Source of the DNA: Novosphingobium colocasiae | GTDB taxonomy: Bacteria > Pseudomonadota > Alphaproteobacteria > Sphingomonadales > Sphingomonadaceae | Direction: 5' to 3' | Assembly (NCBI RefSeq): GCF_014652555.1 | Contig: NZ_BMZA01000002.1 | Coordinates: 248,001 to 312,000, forward strand | Length of the DNA stretch: 64,000 bases | Shown: piece after piece, positions 17,688-25,943 of the stretch | Layout: each line of letters begins with the position of its first letter | Position numbering within the stretch: position 1 is the stretch's first letter | The notes under the pieces: model-generated | Seen by the model: only the letters and a program-made list of their open reading frames with translations | Database searches by the model: none | What the model was told of the DNA's origin: nothing | Program-made: the position numbers and the translations under genes

Positions 17688-17703
17688 TTTGCTGCGCAGC
17701 AAA
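17688..17703. promoter_or_regulatory. Perfect 16-bp palindrome upstream of phaR, candidate PhaR operator
   Basis: TTTGCTGCGCAGCAAA is a perfect palindrome 63 bases before the phaR start. PhaR proteins of other alphaproteobacteria bind TGC-rich inverted repeats (CTGC...GCAG) and repress their own gene, so autoregulation is likely. Because it lies 18 bases after the alr stop it could also act as a weak transcription terminator. Confidence 0.5.
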
Positions 17704-17766
17704 TTGTGTTGCGTCGCGTCAAGCGGCGGTGTTAACGTGCGTGTTCGACAGGACTGGGGATAGGTC

Positions 17767-18324
17767 ATGGCTGAAACGGCGTCGCACGACGACAATACGG
17801 TAATCATCAAGAAGTACGCTAACCGGCGGCTCTACAATACCCGCTCGTCCAGCTACATCACGCTGGATCACCTCTCGAAAATGACCCGCGAAGGGGTGGA
17901 CTACAAGGTACTCGACGCCAAGACCGGGGCCGATATCACCCACACCATCCTGACCCAGATCATCATGGAAGAAGAATCGAACGGCGAGCAGATGCTGCCG
18001 GTCAACTTCCTGCGCGAACTGATCAGCATGTATGGCAACCAGATGCAGTCGCTGATCCCGCATTACCTCGAAGCGTCGATGGAAAACTTCCGCGCCAATC
18101 AGGCCAAGCTGGCCAAGGCGTTCGAGGACAGCCTGGGCAACAACCCGCTGGCGAAGCTGGCCGAACAGAACATGGCGATGTTCCGCGCCGCGTCCGCCGC
18201 ATTCATGCCCGGTGGCGAAAAGCCCGAGACCAAGCCGGCCGGCGAAGAAGGCGGCGGCGATCTTGCCGCGCTGCGCGACCAGATGGCCGAAATCCAGAAG
18301 AGGCTTGACGCGCTGGGCAAATAA
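17767..18324 (+). CDS. phaR: Polyhydroxyalkanoate synthesis repressor PhaR
   Basis: 185 residues. The N-terminal PHB/PHA accumulation regulator DNA-binding domain is clear (IIKKYANRRLYNTRSSSYITL, split over residues 13-33), followed by the PHB-binding segment rich in ILTQIIMEEE and NFLRELI, and an amphipathic C-terminal helix region. PhaR senses PHA granules and controls phasin and granule gene expression. No PHA synthase or phasin gene is in the window. A TGC-rich palindrome upstream suggests autoregulation. Confidence 0.92.
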   Translation: MAETASHDDNTVIIKKYANRRLYNTRSSSYITLDHLSKMTREGVDYKVLDAKTGADITHTILTQIIMEEESNGEQMLPVNFLRELISMYGNQMQSLIPHYLEASMENFRANQAKLAKAFEDSLGNNPLAKLAEQNMAMFRAASAAFMPGGEKPETKPAGEEGGGDLAALRDQMAEIQKRLDALGK

Positions 18325-18342
18325 GCGCCAGCGAGGCGCCGA

Positions 18343-18394
18343 CGGCGGGCATACCCGCCGCCGCGACATTTCGCGCGCCGGACGGTCCGGCGCG
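18343..18394 (+). promoter_or_regulatory. Two stem-loops in the phaR-proS gap
   Basis: Hairpin 1: CGGCGGG (18343-18349), loop CATA, CCCGCCG (18354-18360). Hairpin 2: CGCGCCGGAC (18374-18383), one central base, GTCCGGCGCG (18385-18394), a nearly uninterrupted palindrome. The second ends 25 bases before the proS start. There is no U-tract, so a rho-independent terminator is unlikely; a leader structure or protein-binding palindrome is possible. Confidence 0.5.
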
Positions 18395-18419
18395 GCGCAT
18401 TCAAGCAGGAAGAACATCC

Positions 18420-19958
18420 GTGTCCGCCATACGTCACGCCCTCTCGGTCAAGCGCGAGGACGACTTCGCCCAGTGGTATCAGGAAGTGGTTTCGGAGGCC
18501 GAGATGGCCGAGGATTCCGGCGTTCGCGGGTGCATGGTGATCAAGCCCTGGGGCTATGGCATCTGGGAACGCATCCAGCGCCGGATGGATGACCGGATCA
18601 AGGCCGCAGGCGTCCAGAACTGCTATTTCCCGCTGTTCATTCCGCTGTCCTACTTCGCCAAGGAGGCCGATCATGTGGAAGGCTTCGCCAAGGAAATGGC
18701 GGTCGTCACCCACCATCGCCTGATCGCGGGGGAGAAGGGCGGGCTGGTGCCCGATCCCGAAGCGAAGCTGGAAGAGCCGCTGGTGGTCCGCCCGACGTCG
18801 GAAACCGTGATCGGCGCGGCGATGGCGCGCTGGGTCCAGTCGTGGCGCGACCTGCCGCTGATGGTCAACCAGTGGGCCAACGTGGTGCGCTGGGAAATGC
18901 GCACCCGCATGTTCCTGCGCACCGCCGAATTCCTCTGGCAAGAAGGCCACACCGCCCACGCCGATCGTGCCGATGCCATGATCGAGACGCTGCGCGCACT
19001 GGAGATGTATCGCGATTTTGCCGAGACCGAACTGGCGATGCCGGTGATGACCGGCGAAAAGCCCGAGAACGAGCGTTTTCCGGGAGCCGTCGCCACCTAT
19101 TCGATCGAAGCGATGATGCAGGACGGCAAGGCGCTGCAGGCCGGTACCTCGCACTATCTGGGCACCGGCTTCGCCGAGGCGGCGGGTATACAGTATCAGG
19201 ATCGCGAAGGCGGCCAGCAATATGCCCACACCACGAGCTGGGGCGTTTCGACGCGCATGATCGGCGGCCTGATCATGACCCATGGCGACGATGATGGCCT
19301 GCGCGTGCCGCCGATGGTGGCACCGCACCAGATCGTGATCCTGCCGATGCTGCGCGATACGCCCGAGGACGATGCGCTGCTGGCGTACTGCGAAGACCTG
19401 CGCCGTGCGCTGGCCGCGCAGCAGGCCTGCGGCGAACCGGTGCGCGTGCTGCTCGACAAGCGGCCCGGCAAGGCCACCCAAAAGCGCTGGGCGTGGGTGA
19501 AGAAGGGCGTGCCGCTGATCCTCGAAATCGGCGGGCGCGATGCTGCCGGTGGGATGGTATCGATGCTGCGCCGCGATCGTCTGTGGAATGAGGCTGCCAA
19601 GGCCAACTTCGTGGCGCTGGCCAAGGATGATTTCACCGCACGCGCCGCCGGCGAACTGGAAGATATCCAGACCTCGCTCTATGCCGAGGCGGCGGCCCGG
19701 CGCGATGCCAATATCGCCCCGATCGCCGACTTTGCTGCACTGGAAGCGTTCTTTGCCGAGGATCAGCGCTATCCGGGTTGGGCCGAGGTCATCTGGTCAC
19801 GGCCCAGCGGGGACGACCTTGAGGCCGTGGTCCAGCGGCTGAAGGCGCTCAAGCTGACGATCCGCAACACGCCGCTCGATGGCGAAGCGGTGACGGGGTC
19901 GTGCGTCTTCACCGGGCAGCCGGGCGTGGAGCGGATATACGTGGCGCGTTCCTATTAG
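18420..19958 (+). CDS. proS: Proline--tRNA ligase, archaeal/eukaryal-like type
   Basis: 512 residues from GTG 18420 with AGGA at 18407-18410. It charges tRNA-Pro with proline. Class II motif 2 is seen in RWEMRTRMFLRTAEFLWQEGHTAHA (split), VRPTSETVI precedes it, and HTTSWGVSTRMIGG forms motif 3. There is no inserted editing domain between motifs 2 and 3, and the C-terminal part resembles the archaeal/eukaryotic form rather than the usual 570-residue bacterial form. This is the only prolyl-tRNA synthetase in the window. Confidence 0.93.
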   Translation: MSAIRHALSVKREDDFAQWYQEVVSEAEMAEDSGVRGCMVIKPWGYGIWERIQRRMDDRIKAAGVQNCYFPLFIPLSYFAKEADHVEGFAKEMAVVTHHRLIAGEKGGLVPDPEAKLEEPLVVRPTSETVIGAAMARWVQSWRDLPLMVNQWANVVRWEMRTRMFLRTAEFLWQEGHTAHADRADAMIETLRALEMYRDFAETELAMPVMTGEKPENERFPGAVATYSIEAMMQDGKALQAGTSHYLGTGFAEAAGIQYQDREGGQQYAHTTSWGVSTRMIGGLIMTHGDDDGLRVPPMVAPHQIVILPMLRDTPEDDALLAYCEDLRRALAAQQACGEPVRVLLDKRPGKATQKRWAWVKKGVPLILEIGGRDAAGGMVSMLRRDRLWNEAAKANFVALAKDDFTARAAGELEDIQTSLYAEAAARRDANIAPIADFAALEAFFAEDQRYPGWAEVIWSRPSGDDLEAVVQRLKALKLTIRNTPLDGEAVTGSCVFTGQPGVERIYVARSY

Positions 19959-20041
19959 GCCCGGGGAAGTTCTTGACATGAGGCCGTCGCCAGCATGACG
20001 TGGGGTGTATAGCGAACTTTGGGGATAAAGGGGCAAGCGGC

Positions 20042-20626
20042 ATGTTCGAAGCGATCCGTTACAATCTGGCCGGACTTGCCAATTTCTCGGGCCGGGATTC
20101 GCGGTCCACCTTCTGGTTCTACATGCTGTTCCTGTTCGTTGTGTACATGATCCTGTCGGTTGTCGGCGGGCTGGTGGTGGCCGGGGGCATGATCGGCGGG
20201 GCCTTCGAAGCGGCGAAGGCCGGGGCTGATCAGGTCGAGGTCAACCGGCAGATCATGAGCCGGTTCGAAACCACCATCCGCATGTCGGCGTGGCTGAATG
20301 TTGTCGTGACCTTGGTCATTGTGGCACTGGTCGCCGCGTCGTTCACCCGGCGGCTGCACGATTCGAACAAGCCGGGCTGGATCGGGCTGGTCATCGGAGT
20401 GATCTACCTGGGTGCCTGCGCCTATACCGTCGGCACGATCGACGAGACGATTGCGTTGATGCACAAGGCGCAGTCGGGCGATGCGGCCACGGCGCAGGCG
20501 ATGCAGGCACGGATGGCGGCACGTGGGCTGGCCGGCTGGGCCGCGCCGGTGCTGTTCGTGATCTTCGGCCTCTTGTCCTCCAGCGACGGCGACAATCGTT
20601 ACGGTCCCGAGCCTGACCATCTGTGA
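20042..20626 (+). CDS. DUF805 domain membrane protein
   Basis: 194 residues from the ATG at 20042; an in-frame start at 20000 lacks family sequence. The first helix is preceded by LANFSGRDSRSTFWFYML, the DUF805 signature (F.GR..R..FW), and SFTRRLHDSNKPGW matches its second conserved block (RRLHD). Four membrane helices. Two extra hydrophilic segments lie at about 60-80 and 135-160. Function of the family is unknown. Confidence 0.85.
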   Translation: MFEAIRYNLAGLANFSGRDSRSTFWFYMLFLFVVYMILSVVGGLVVAGGMIGGAFEAAKAGADQVEVNRQIMSRFETTIRMSAWLNVVVTLVIVALVAASFTRRLHDSNKPGWIGLVIGVIYLGACAYTVGTIDETIALMHKAQSGDAATAQAMQARMAARGLAGWAAPVLFVIFGLLSSSDGDNRYGPEPDHL

Positions 20627-20683
20627 TCCGGGGGTGGATTGCTGCCCGCCCTTGCATTGCCGGGGCGCCCGTCCCATTGCGGC

Positions 20684-22963
20684 ATGATGGCACCCCGTAA
20701 CCGGCCCGCACCCGGCTTGCCCACCCGCAAGCAGATCCTCGACTTCATCCAGAATTCGCCGACGCCTGCCGGCAAGCGCGAGATCTCGCGCGAATTCGGG
20801 CTGAAGGGCAACGAGAATATCCAGCTCAAGGCGCTGCTCAAGGACATGGCGGAAGAGGGCCTGATCGACGGCAAGCGCACCGCCTTCCATAAGATGGGTG
20901 GTCTGCCCAAGGTCACCGTGCTGCGGATCGTCGATATCGACGAGGGTGAAGCGATCGCCGTGCCCGATAGCTGGCAACCCGAGGACGCGACCCCGCCGCC
21001 GCGTATCAGGCTGATCGAGAAAGGAAGAGGCAGCGCGCTCAGGAAGGGCGATCGGGTACTGTCGCGCACGGAGGAGACGCCGGGTGGCGGCTGGCGCGCC
21101 TACCCGATGAAGAAGCTGGAACTGCGCAGCGAACAGGTGCTGGGCGTGGTCGAGATCGACGGCGTGGGCAAGCCGTGGCTGGCACCGGTGGACAAGCGCA
21201 TCCGCAATTCCTCTCCGATCTCCGATCTGGGGGGAGCCGAAAAGGGCGAACTGGTGCTGGCCGAGCCGACCGGCCGTTCGCTTCGTGCGGCGATGAAGGT
21301 GACCCAGGTGCTGGGCGAACCGCTGGCTCCGCGCGCGTTCAGCCTGATCGCGATCCACAAGCACGGCATCCCGTTCGCCTTCCAGACCGAGACGCTGGAA
21401 GAGGCGCAGCGGGCGGCGAGGACGGCGCTGAGCCCCGATCATCGCGAGGACTTGCGCCACCTCCCGATCGTCGCCATCGATCCCAGCGACGCGCGCGACC
21501 ACGACGATGCGATCTGGGCGCTGCCCGATGGCGAGGGCGGTTTCGACGCGCTTGTCGCCATCGCCGATGTGTCCTTCTACGTCCGTCCCGGCGGTGCCCT
21601 CGATCGCGAGGCGAGGAAGCGCGGCAACTCGGTCTATTTCCCCGATCGCGTGGTGCCGATGTTGCCCGAGGTGCTGTCGGCCGATGTCTGCTCGCTGCGC
21701 GGGGGCGAGGATCGGGCGGCGATGGCCTGCCACATGAAGATCGATGCCGGAGGCAAGGTTACCGGTTTCCGCTTTACCCGGGCGCTGGTCCGCATCGCCG
21801 AAGTGATCGCTTACGAGGAGGCGCAGGCGCGCATCGACGGCACCGCGACCGCACCGGGCGAGGTGGGTCCTGATGTGCTGCCCAACCTGTGGGCGTGCTG
21901 GAAGGCGCTGGCCGCCGCGCGCGCGGCGCGCGATCCCTTGGAACTGGAACTGCCCGAGCGCCGGGTGAAGCTGGACGAACACGGCCGCATCACCGAGATC
22001 GCGCTGCGTGAGCGGCTTGACGCGCATCGCGTGGTGGAAGATTTCATGATCGCCGCCAACGTGGCTGCGGCCAAGGCGCTGGAGGCCAAGGTCGCGCCGG
22101 TTGTCTATCGCCTGCACGAACCGCCCAGTCGGGAAAAGCTGGTGGCGCTGAAGGATTACCTCGCCACCTTCGGCAAGAGCCTGGCGCTGGGTCAGGTCAT
22201 CACGCCCGGTCTGTTCAACCGCATGCTCAAGGACGTGGCGGACGAGGGCGAGAAGGCGCTGATCATGGAGGCCGTGCTGCGCAGCCAGACGCAAGCCTAT
22301 TACGGCCCGCGCAACGAAGGGCATTTCGGCCTGGCGCTCGGCTCCTATGCCCATTTCACCTCGCCGATCCGCCGCTACGCCGATCTGCTGGTCCACCGCG
22401 CGCTGGTCGACGCCTACCAGCTTGAACAGCCCCGGCCGCACGGCGATATCCCGCCGACGACCGGACTGGCCGAGCGCGATCGCGACGACCTGTCCCGCAT
22501 TTCGGACGCGATCAGCCAGGCCGAACGCCGCGCCATGGAAGCCGAGCGCGAGACGATCGACCGCTACGTTGCCGCCTGGCTATCCGCCCGCGTCGGCGAA
22601 GTCTTTCAGACGCGCATCACCGGCGTCCAGAAGTTCGGCTTTTTCGCCACCATCGTCAGCCTTGGGGGTGACGGGCTGGTCCCGGTCTCGACGCTGGGCG
22701 ACGAGCGGTTCGCCTATGACGAAAAGGCGCAAGTGCTAGAGGGCGAAAACAGCGGCACCCGCTATGCCGTCGGCCAGTTCCTGCCCTTGCGGCTTGCCGA
22801 GGCCAACCCGCTGACCGGCGCGCTCAAGTTCGAACTGCCCGAAGGAAGCGGCCGCATCGAACCGCGCGGTGCCCCGGTGGCGCTGAAGAAAAAGGGCAAG
22901 CATCTGGTCGGCCAGCGCGGAAGGCCGAAGAATATTCGCCATCAGGGGCGAGGCAAGCGTTAG
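20684..22963 (+). CDS. rnr: Ribonuclease R
   Basis: 759 residues from the ATG at 20684 (a second ATG follows at once; an upstream TTG at 20639 is less likely). A 3'-to-5' exoribonuclease for structured RNA, rRNA quality control and mRNA decay. The domain order is an N-terminal winged helix (ISREFGLKGNEN), cold-shock domains, the RNB core with DPSDARDHDDAIW metal ligands, the YAHFTSPIRRYADL segment, an S1 domain and a basic tail (KKKGKHLVGQRGRPKNIR). It lies 57 bases after the DUF805 gene. Confidence 0.95.
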   Translation: MMAPRNRPAPGLPTRKQILDFIQNSPTPAGKREISREFGLKGNENIQLKALLKDMAEEGLIDGKRTAFHKMGGLPKVTVLRIVDIDEGEAIAVPDSWQPEDATPPPRIRLIEKGRGSALRKGDRVLSRTEETPGGGWRAYPMKKLELRSEQVLGVVEIDGVGKPWLAPVDKRIRNSSPISDLGGAEKGELVLAEPTGRSLRAAMKVTQVLGEPLAPRAFSLIAIHKHGIPFAFQTETLEEAQRAARTALSPDHREDLRHLPIVAIDPSDARDHDDAIWALPDGEGGFDALVAIADVSFYVRPGGALDREARKRGNSVYFPDRVVPMLPEVLSADVCSLRGGEDRAAMACHMKIDAGGKVTGFRFTRALVRIAEVIAYEEAQARIDGTATAPGEVGPDVLPNLWACWKALAAARAARDPLELELPERRVKLDEHGRITEIALRERLDAHRVVEDFMIAANVAAAKALEAKVAPVVYRLHEPPSREKLVALKDYLATFGKSLALGQVITPGLFNRMLKDVADEGEKALIMEAVLRSQTQAYYGPRNEGHFGLALGSYAHFTSPIRRYADLLVHRALVDAYQLEQPRPHGDIPPTTGLAERDRDDLSRISDAISQAERRAMEAERETIDRYVAAWLSARVGEVFQTRITGVQKFGFFATIVSLGGDGLVPVSTLGDERFAYDEKAQVLEGENSGTRYAVGQFLPLRLAEANPLTGALKFELPEGSGRIEPRGAPVALKKKGKHLVGQRGRPKNIRHQGRGKR

Positions 22964-23040
22964 CGGCCTGGGCTTTGCGCGAGGGCCGTCACCCTACCGG
23001 CCCGCCCCTGTATCTGCGGCGGAGGAGAACGGCGTGATGG

Positions 23041-23061
23041 ACCCTGAAACAAGTTCAGGGT
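23041..23061. repeat. REP-like palindromic element 1
   Basis: ACCCTGAA, 5-base loop ACAAG, TTCAGGGT: an 8-bp stem between rnr and the stress protein gene. The core is a dispersed intergenic palindrome type often seen in sphingomonad genomes, and reading through it yields the recurrent spurious peptide LNLFQGP. Confidence 0.6.
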
Positions 23062-23121
23062 GACGATGTGGTGATGTTGCTGGTGTTGGCGGGCTCGGCA
23101 TAACCTCACCCAACCCTGTCG

Positions 23122-23140
23122 TGCTGAACTCGTTTCAGCA
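23122..23140. repeat. REP-like palindromic element 2
   Basis: TGCTGAA, 5-base loop CTCGT, TTCAGCA: a 7-bp stem 60 bases from element 1, with the same GAA-loop-TTC design but different outer bases. Together they occupy the 255-base gap 22964-23218, which has no gene. Confidence 0.55.
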
Positions 23141-23218
23141 TCCATCGGGCCGCACAATCGTGGGTTGATCGGCGCGCGCCATATCGGCGGCGGTAGTACG
23201 GAACTTGTGAGGGCGTAC

Positions 23219-23674
23219 TCAGCTCAACCTTTCGATTGCCTCATCCGAAAGGCCGCCGGGGATCACGAAAACCGGGCAGGTAAGGTGCGTCATCCCCGCT
23301 CCGGTGAAGTGGGCGACTAACGGTCCCGGCCCGCCCTCACTGGCAGCACCCAGAACCAGCGCGGAAACCTCCGGATGTTCCTCAAGGTATTTGCGCACCA
23401 CCTTCACGTCCTCGCCGATCTTGACCGAGATCAGCGGCATCTTGGCACCCTGCGAGAGCAGGTTGCCCGCCGCGGTGGTCACCAGCGTTTCGGCGCGGGC
23501 GCGGGCTTCTTCCTCGATCGTGGCCTGGATGCCGCCGAAGGCGTTGAACGGCTGCGGCGGCACCAGCGCCAGCAGGTGGACGACGCCATCGGTCTTGGCG
23601 GCGCGCCGGGCGGCGAAGCGCAGCGCCACGCGCGCTTCGTCGGTTTCGTCAACGATGACCAGATAAACGCGCAT
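23219..23674 (-). CDS. Universal stress protein (UspA family)
   Basis: 151 residues. The fold starts with strand VYLVIVDETDEA, has ALRFAARRAA on helix 1 and SALVLGAASEGGPGPLVAHFT near the end, close to the ATP-binding G-2x-G-9x-G(S/T) loop of Usp proteins, although the spacing is not canonical. It ends with HLTCPVFVIPG. A cytoplasmic stress-survival protein is likely; the trigger is unknown. It is divergent from the pyruvate dehydrogenase cluster. Confidence 0.85.
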   Translation of the reverse strand: MRVYLVIVDETDEARVALRFAARRAAKTDGVVHLLALVPPQPFNAFGGIQATIEEEARARAETLVTTAAGNLLSQGAKMPLISVKIGEDVKVVRKYLEEHPEVSALVLGAASEGGPGPLVAHFTGAGMTHLTCPVFVIPGGLSDEAIERLS

Positions 23675-23837
23675 GCCCTGCCTCCCTCTTGCGGCTTATC
23701 GGAGCAATCGGGGCTGCGCGCAAGCAAGGACGAATGCTCAGGTCCGGCACATGGCAACACTTGCGGGCCGAAGGTAAATTGTCCAAACAGGCACCCATTC
23801 CCGACCTTCCCCAGGAACAAGGACACAAAGCGCTTCC

Positions 23838-25136
23838 ATGCCCATCGAGATCAAAATGCCCGCCCTTTCTCCGACCATGGAGGAAGGCAAACTGGCGAAG
23901 TGGCTGGTGAAGGAGGGGGACGCCGTCTCCTCCGGCGATATTCTCGCGGAGATCGAGACCGACAAGGCCACCATGGAATTCGAGGCCGCCGATGAAGGGA
24001 CTGTCGGCAAGATCCTGATTGCCGAGGGTACCGAAGGCGTGAAAGTCGGCACCGTGATCGCGACGCTTTCGGGCGAGGACGACGGCGAGGCACCGGTGGC
24101 CAAGGCTGCGCCGCAGGAAGTGGCGGCGAAGCCGGCCGTGGACGCTGCGCCTGCACCCGCTCCACAGGCCGCTCCCGCGGCCAAGCCGGCTCCTGCACCT
24201 GTCCCCAAGGCGGCAGCGGGCAATCGCGTGGTGGCCTCGCCGCTGGCACGTCGGATTGCTGCGGCCAAGAACGTCGATCTCGCCTCGGTCACCGGATCGG
24301 GCCCGCATGGCCGGATCGTCAAGGCCGATGTCGAGGGCGCGTCCTCCGGCGCACCCGCTCCGGCGAAGCAGGCCACCGCTCCGGCTGCTCCTGCTATCGC
24401 CGCCGCGCCCGCTGCCGATGCTGCGGCGCTGGTCGATGCGCGGGTTCCGCATACGATCGATGCGCTTTCGGGCATGCGCAAGACCATCGCCCGCCGGCTT
24501 ACCCAGTCCAAGCAGGAAGCGCCGCACATCTATCTTACGGTGGACGTGGTGCTCGATCCGCTGCTGGCGCTTCGCGCGCAGGTCAACGCGGCACTCGAAC
24601 GGCGCGGGATCAAGGTGTCGGTCAACGACATGCTGATCAAGGCGCTGGGCCTTGCGCTGATCGAAGTGCCGGAATGCAACGTGGCTTTCGCCGGCAATGA
24701 CATCATCCGCTACCAGCGCGCCGATATCTCGGTCGCGGTGTCGATCCCGAACGGGCTGATCACTCCGATCGTCACCAATGCCGATGGCCGGCCGTTCTCG
24801 CAAATCGCGCTGGCGACGCGCGATCTGGCCACGCGCGCCAAGGAAGGCAAGCTCAAGCCCGAGGAATACCAGGGCGGCACCGCTTCCATCTCCAACATGG
24901 GGATGTTGGGCATCAAGCAGTTCGCCGCCGTGCTCAATCCGCCGCAGGCCACGATCATGGCGATCGGCGCGGGCGAGCGGCGGCCCTGGGTGATGCCGGA
25001 CGATACGCTGGGCGTGGCGACGGTGATGAGCGCGACCGGCAGCTTCGACCACCGCGCCATCGACGGTGCCGATGCGGCCCGGCTGATGCAGGCTTTCAAG
25101 GCGCTGATCGAAAAGCCGCTCGGCATGGTGGCCTGA
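23838..25136 (+). CDS. pdhC: Pyruvate dehydrogenase complex dihydrolipoamide acetyltransferase (E2)
   Basis: 432 residues. One lipoyl domain (1-78) with the modified Lys43 in ETDKATMEF, an Ala/Pro-rich linker, an E3/E1-binding domain at about 130-168 ([12 protein letters not shown] ... GRIVKADVE), a second linker and the catalytic acyltransferase domain ending with [13 protein letters not shown]. It transfers acetyl groups from lipoyllysine to CoA. The [11 protein letters not shown] start is typical of the alphaproteobacterial pyruvate complex. Thioesterase genes and lpdA follow on the same strand; E1 genes are not in the window. Confidence 0.93.
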   Translation: MPIEIKMPALSPTMEEGKLAKWLVKEGDAVSSGDILAEIETDKATMEFEAADEGTVGKILIAEGTEGVKVGTVIATLSGEDDGEAPVAKAAPQEVAAKPAVDAAPAPAPQAAPAAKPAPAPVPKAAAGNRVVASPLARRIAAAKNVDLASVTGSGPHGRIVKADVEGASSGAPAPAKQATAPAAPAIAAAPAADAAALVDARVPHTIDALSGMRKTIARRLTQSKQEAPHIYLTVDVVLDPLLALRAQVNAALERRGIKVSVNDMLIKALGLALIEVPECNVAFAGNDIIRYQRADISVAVSIPNGLITPIVTNADGRPFSQIALATRDLATRAKEGKLKPEEYQGGTASISNMGMLGIKQFAAVLNPPQATIMAIGAGERRPWVMPDDTLGVATVMSATGSFDHRAIDGADAARLMQAFKALIEKPLGMVA

Positions 25137-25137
25137 C

Positions 25138-25545
25138 ATGGCCGCACCGGGGGATGCAACCGGCGCGGGTGATCTTGTCATCCGCGTTACCGCCATGCCC
25201 ACCGATCTCAATCCCTATGGCGGCGTGTTCGGCGGCTGGCTGATGTGCCAATTGGCGCTGGGTGCCAGTTCGCTGGTGACGCGGCGCACCGGGCTGAAGG
25301 CGGTGGTCGTCGGCGCGACGGATTTCGGCTTTCCCGGCGTGATGCAGGTGGGCGACGAGCTCAATGTCTACGCCGAGATCAGGCGCGTCGGCCGCACCTC
25401 GATCACGGTGGCCACGCGCGGTTTCGGCCGGGCCCGCGCCAGCGAGGCTTGCGTCGAAGTCGCTAACGGCAGCTTCACGTTCGTGGTGCTGGGGGCAAAC
25501 GACAGGCCGGTCGAAGTGGGAACGCTCGCTCCGGCACCCGGCTGA
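25138..25545 (+). CDS. YciA-like hotdog thioesterase homologue lacking the catalytic Asp
   Basis: 135 residues, starting one base after the E2 stop. It has the acyl-CoA thioesterase hotdog motif NPYGGVFGGWLM and closely resembles the next gene (ELVIR.TAMP, GDEL.VY.E.R.VGRTS). In the neighbour and in YciA the sequence after GGWLM continues S.MD, with a catalytic Asp; here it reads CQLALG, so Ala40 replaces that Asp. Activity may be lost or altered; pairing with the following protein in one oligomer is inference. Confidence 0.8.
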   Translation: MAAPGDATGAGDLVIRVTAMPTDLNPYGGVFGGWLMCQLALGASSLVTRRTGLKAVVVGATDFGFPGVMQVGDELNVYAEIRRVGRTSITVATRGFGRARASEACVEVANGSFTFVVLGANDRPVEVGTLAPAPG

Positions 25546-25558
25546 AGGAGACATGTCC

Positions 25559-25939
25559 ATGGAGGAACAAGCACCCGAGCTGGTGATCCGCATCACGGCG
25601 ATGCCGGCCGATGCCAATGCTTATGGCGATATATTCGGCGGCTGGCTGATGAGCCTGATGGACATGGGGGCCGGCCTGATCGCCGCCCGCCGCGCCCATG
25701 GCCGCGCGGTGACCGTGGCGATGGATGGCATGCAGTTCCACAAACCGGTCAAGATCGGCGACGAGGTGACGGTCTATGGCGAGCTGCGCAAGGTCGGCCG
25801 CACGTCGCTGATCATCGCGGTCGAGGCGTGGCGGCGCAACCGCCATGCGGAAGAGAGAGTGAAAGTGACGGAGGCGGTCTTCACCTTCGTTGCCATCGAC
25901 GAGGCCGGGCAACCCCGCGCCATCGAACAGGAGTTGTGA
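25559..25939 (+). CDS. Acyl-CoA thioesterase, YciA-like
   Basis: 126 residues from the ATG at 25559, chosen because AAGGAG (25545-25550) is 8 bases upstream; an ATG at 25553 would be only 2 bases from it. A hotdog-fold hydrolase of acyl-CoA esters. NAYGDIFGGWLMSLMDMG holds the conserved Asn, the Gly pair and the catalytic Asp35; AVTVAMDGMQFHKPVKIGD and VGRTSLII follow. Its place between E2 and E3 suggests control of acetyl- or acyl-CoA pools or CoA recycling, which is inference. Confidence 0.86.
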   Translation: MEEQAPELVIRITAMPADANAYGDIFGGWLMSLMDMGAGLIAARRAHGRAVTVAMDGMQFHKPVKIGDEVTVYGELRKVGRTSLIIAVEAWRRNRHAEERVKVTEAVFTFVAIDEAGQPRAIEQEL

Positions 25940-25943
25940 TTCA

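Noticed and set aside
22960-23157. Minus-strand open frame containing LNLFQGP
   Set aside because: A known type of artefact from REP-like palindromes between genes; no coding features.
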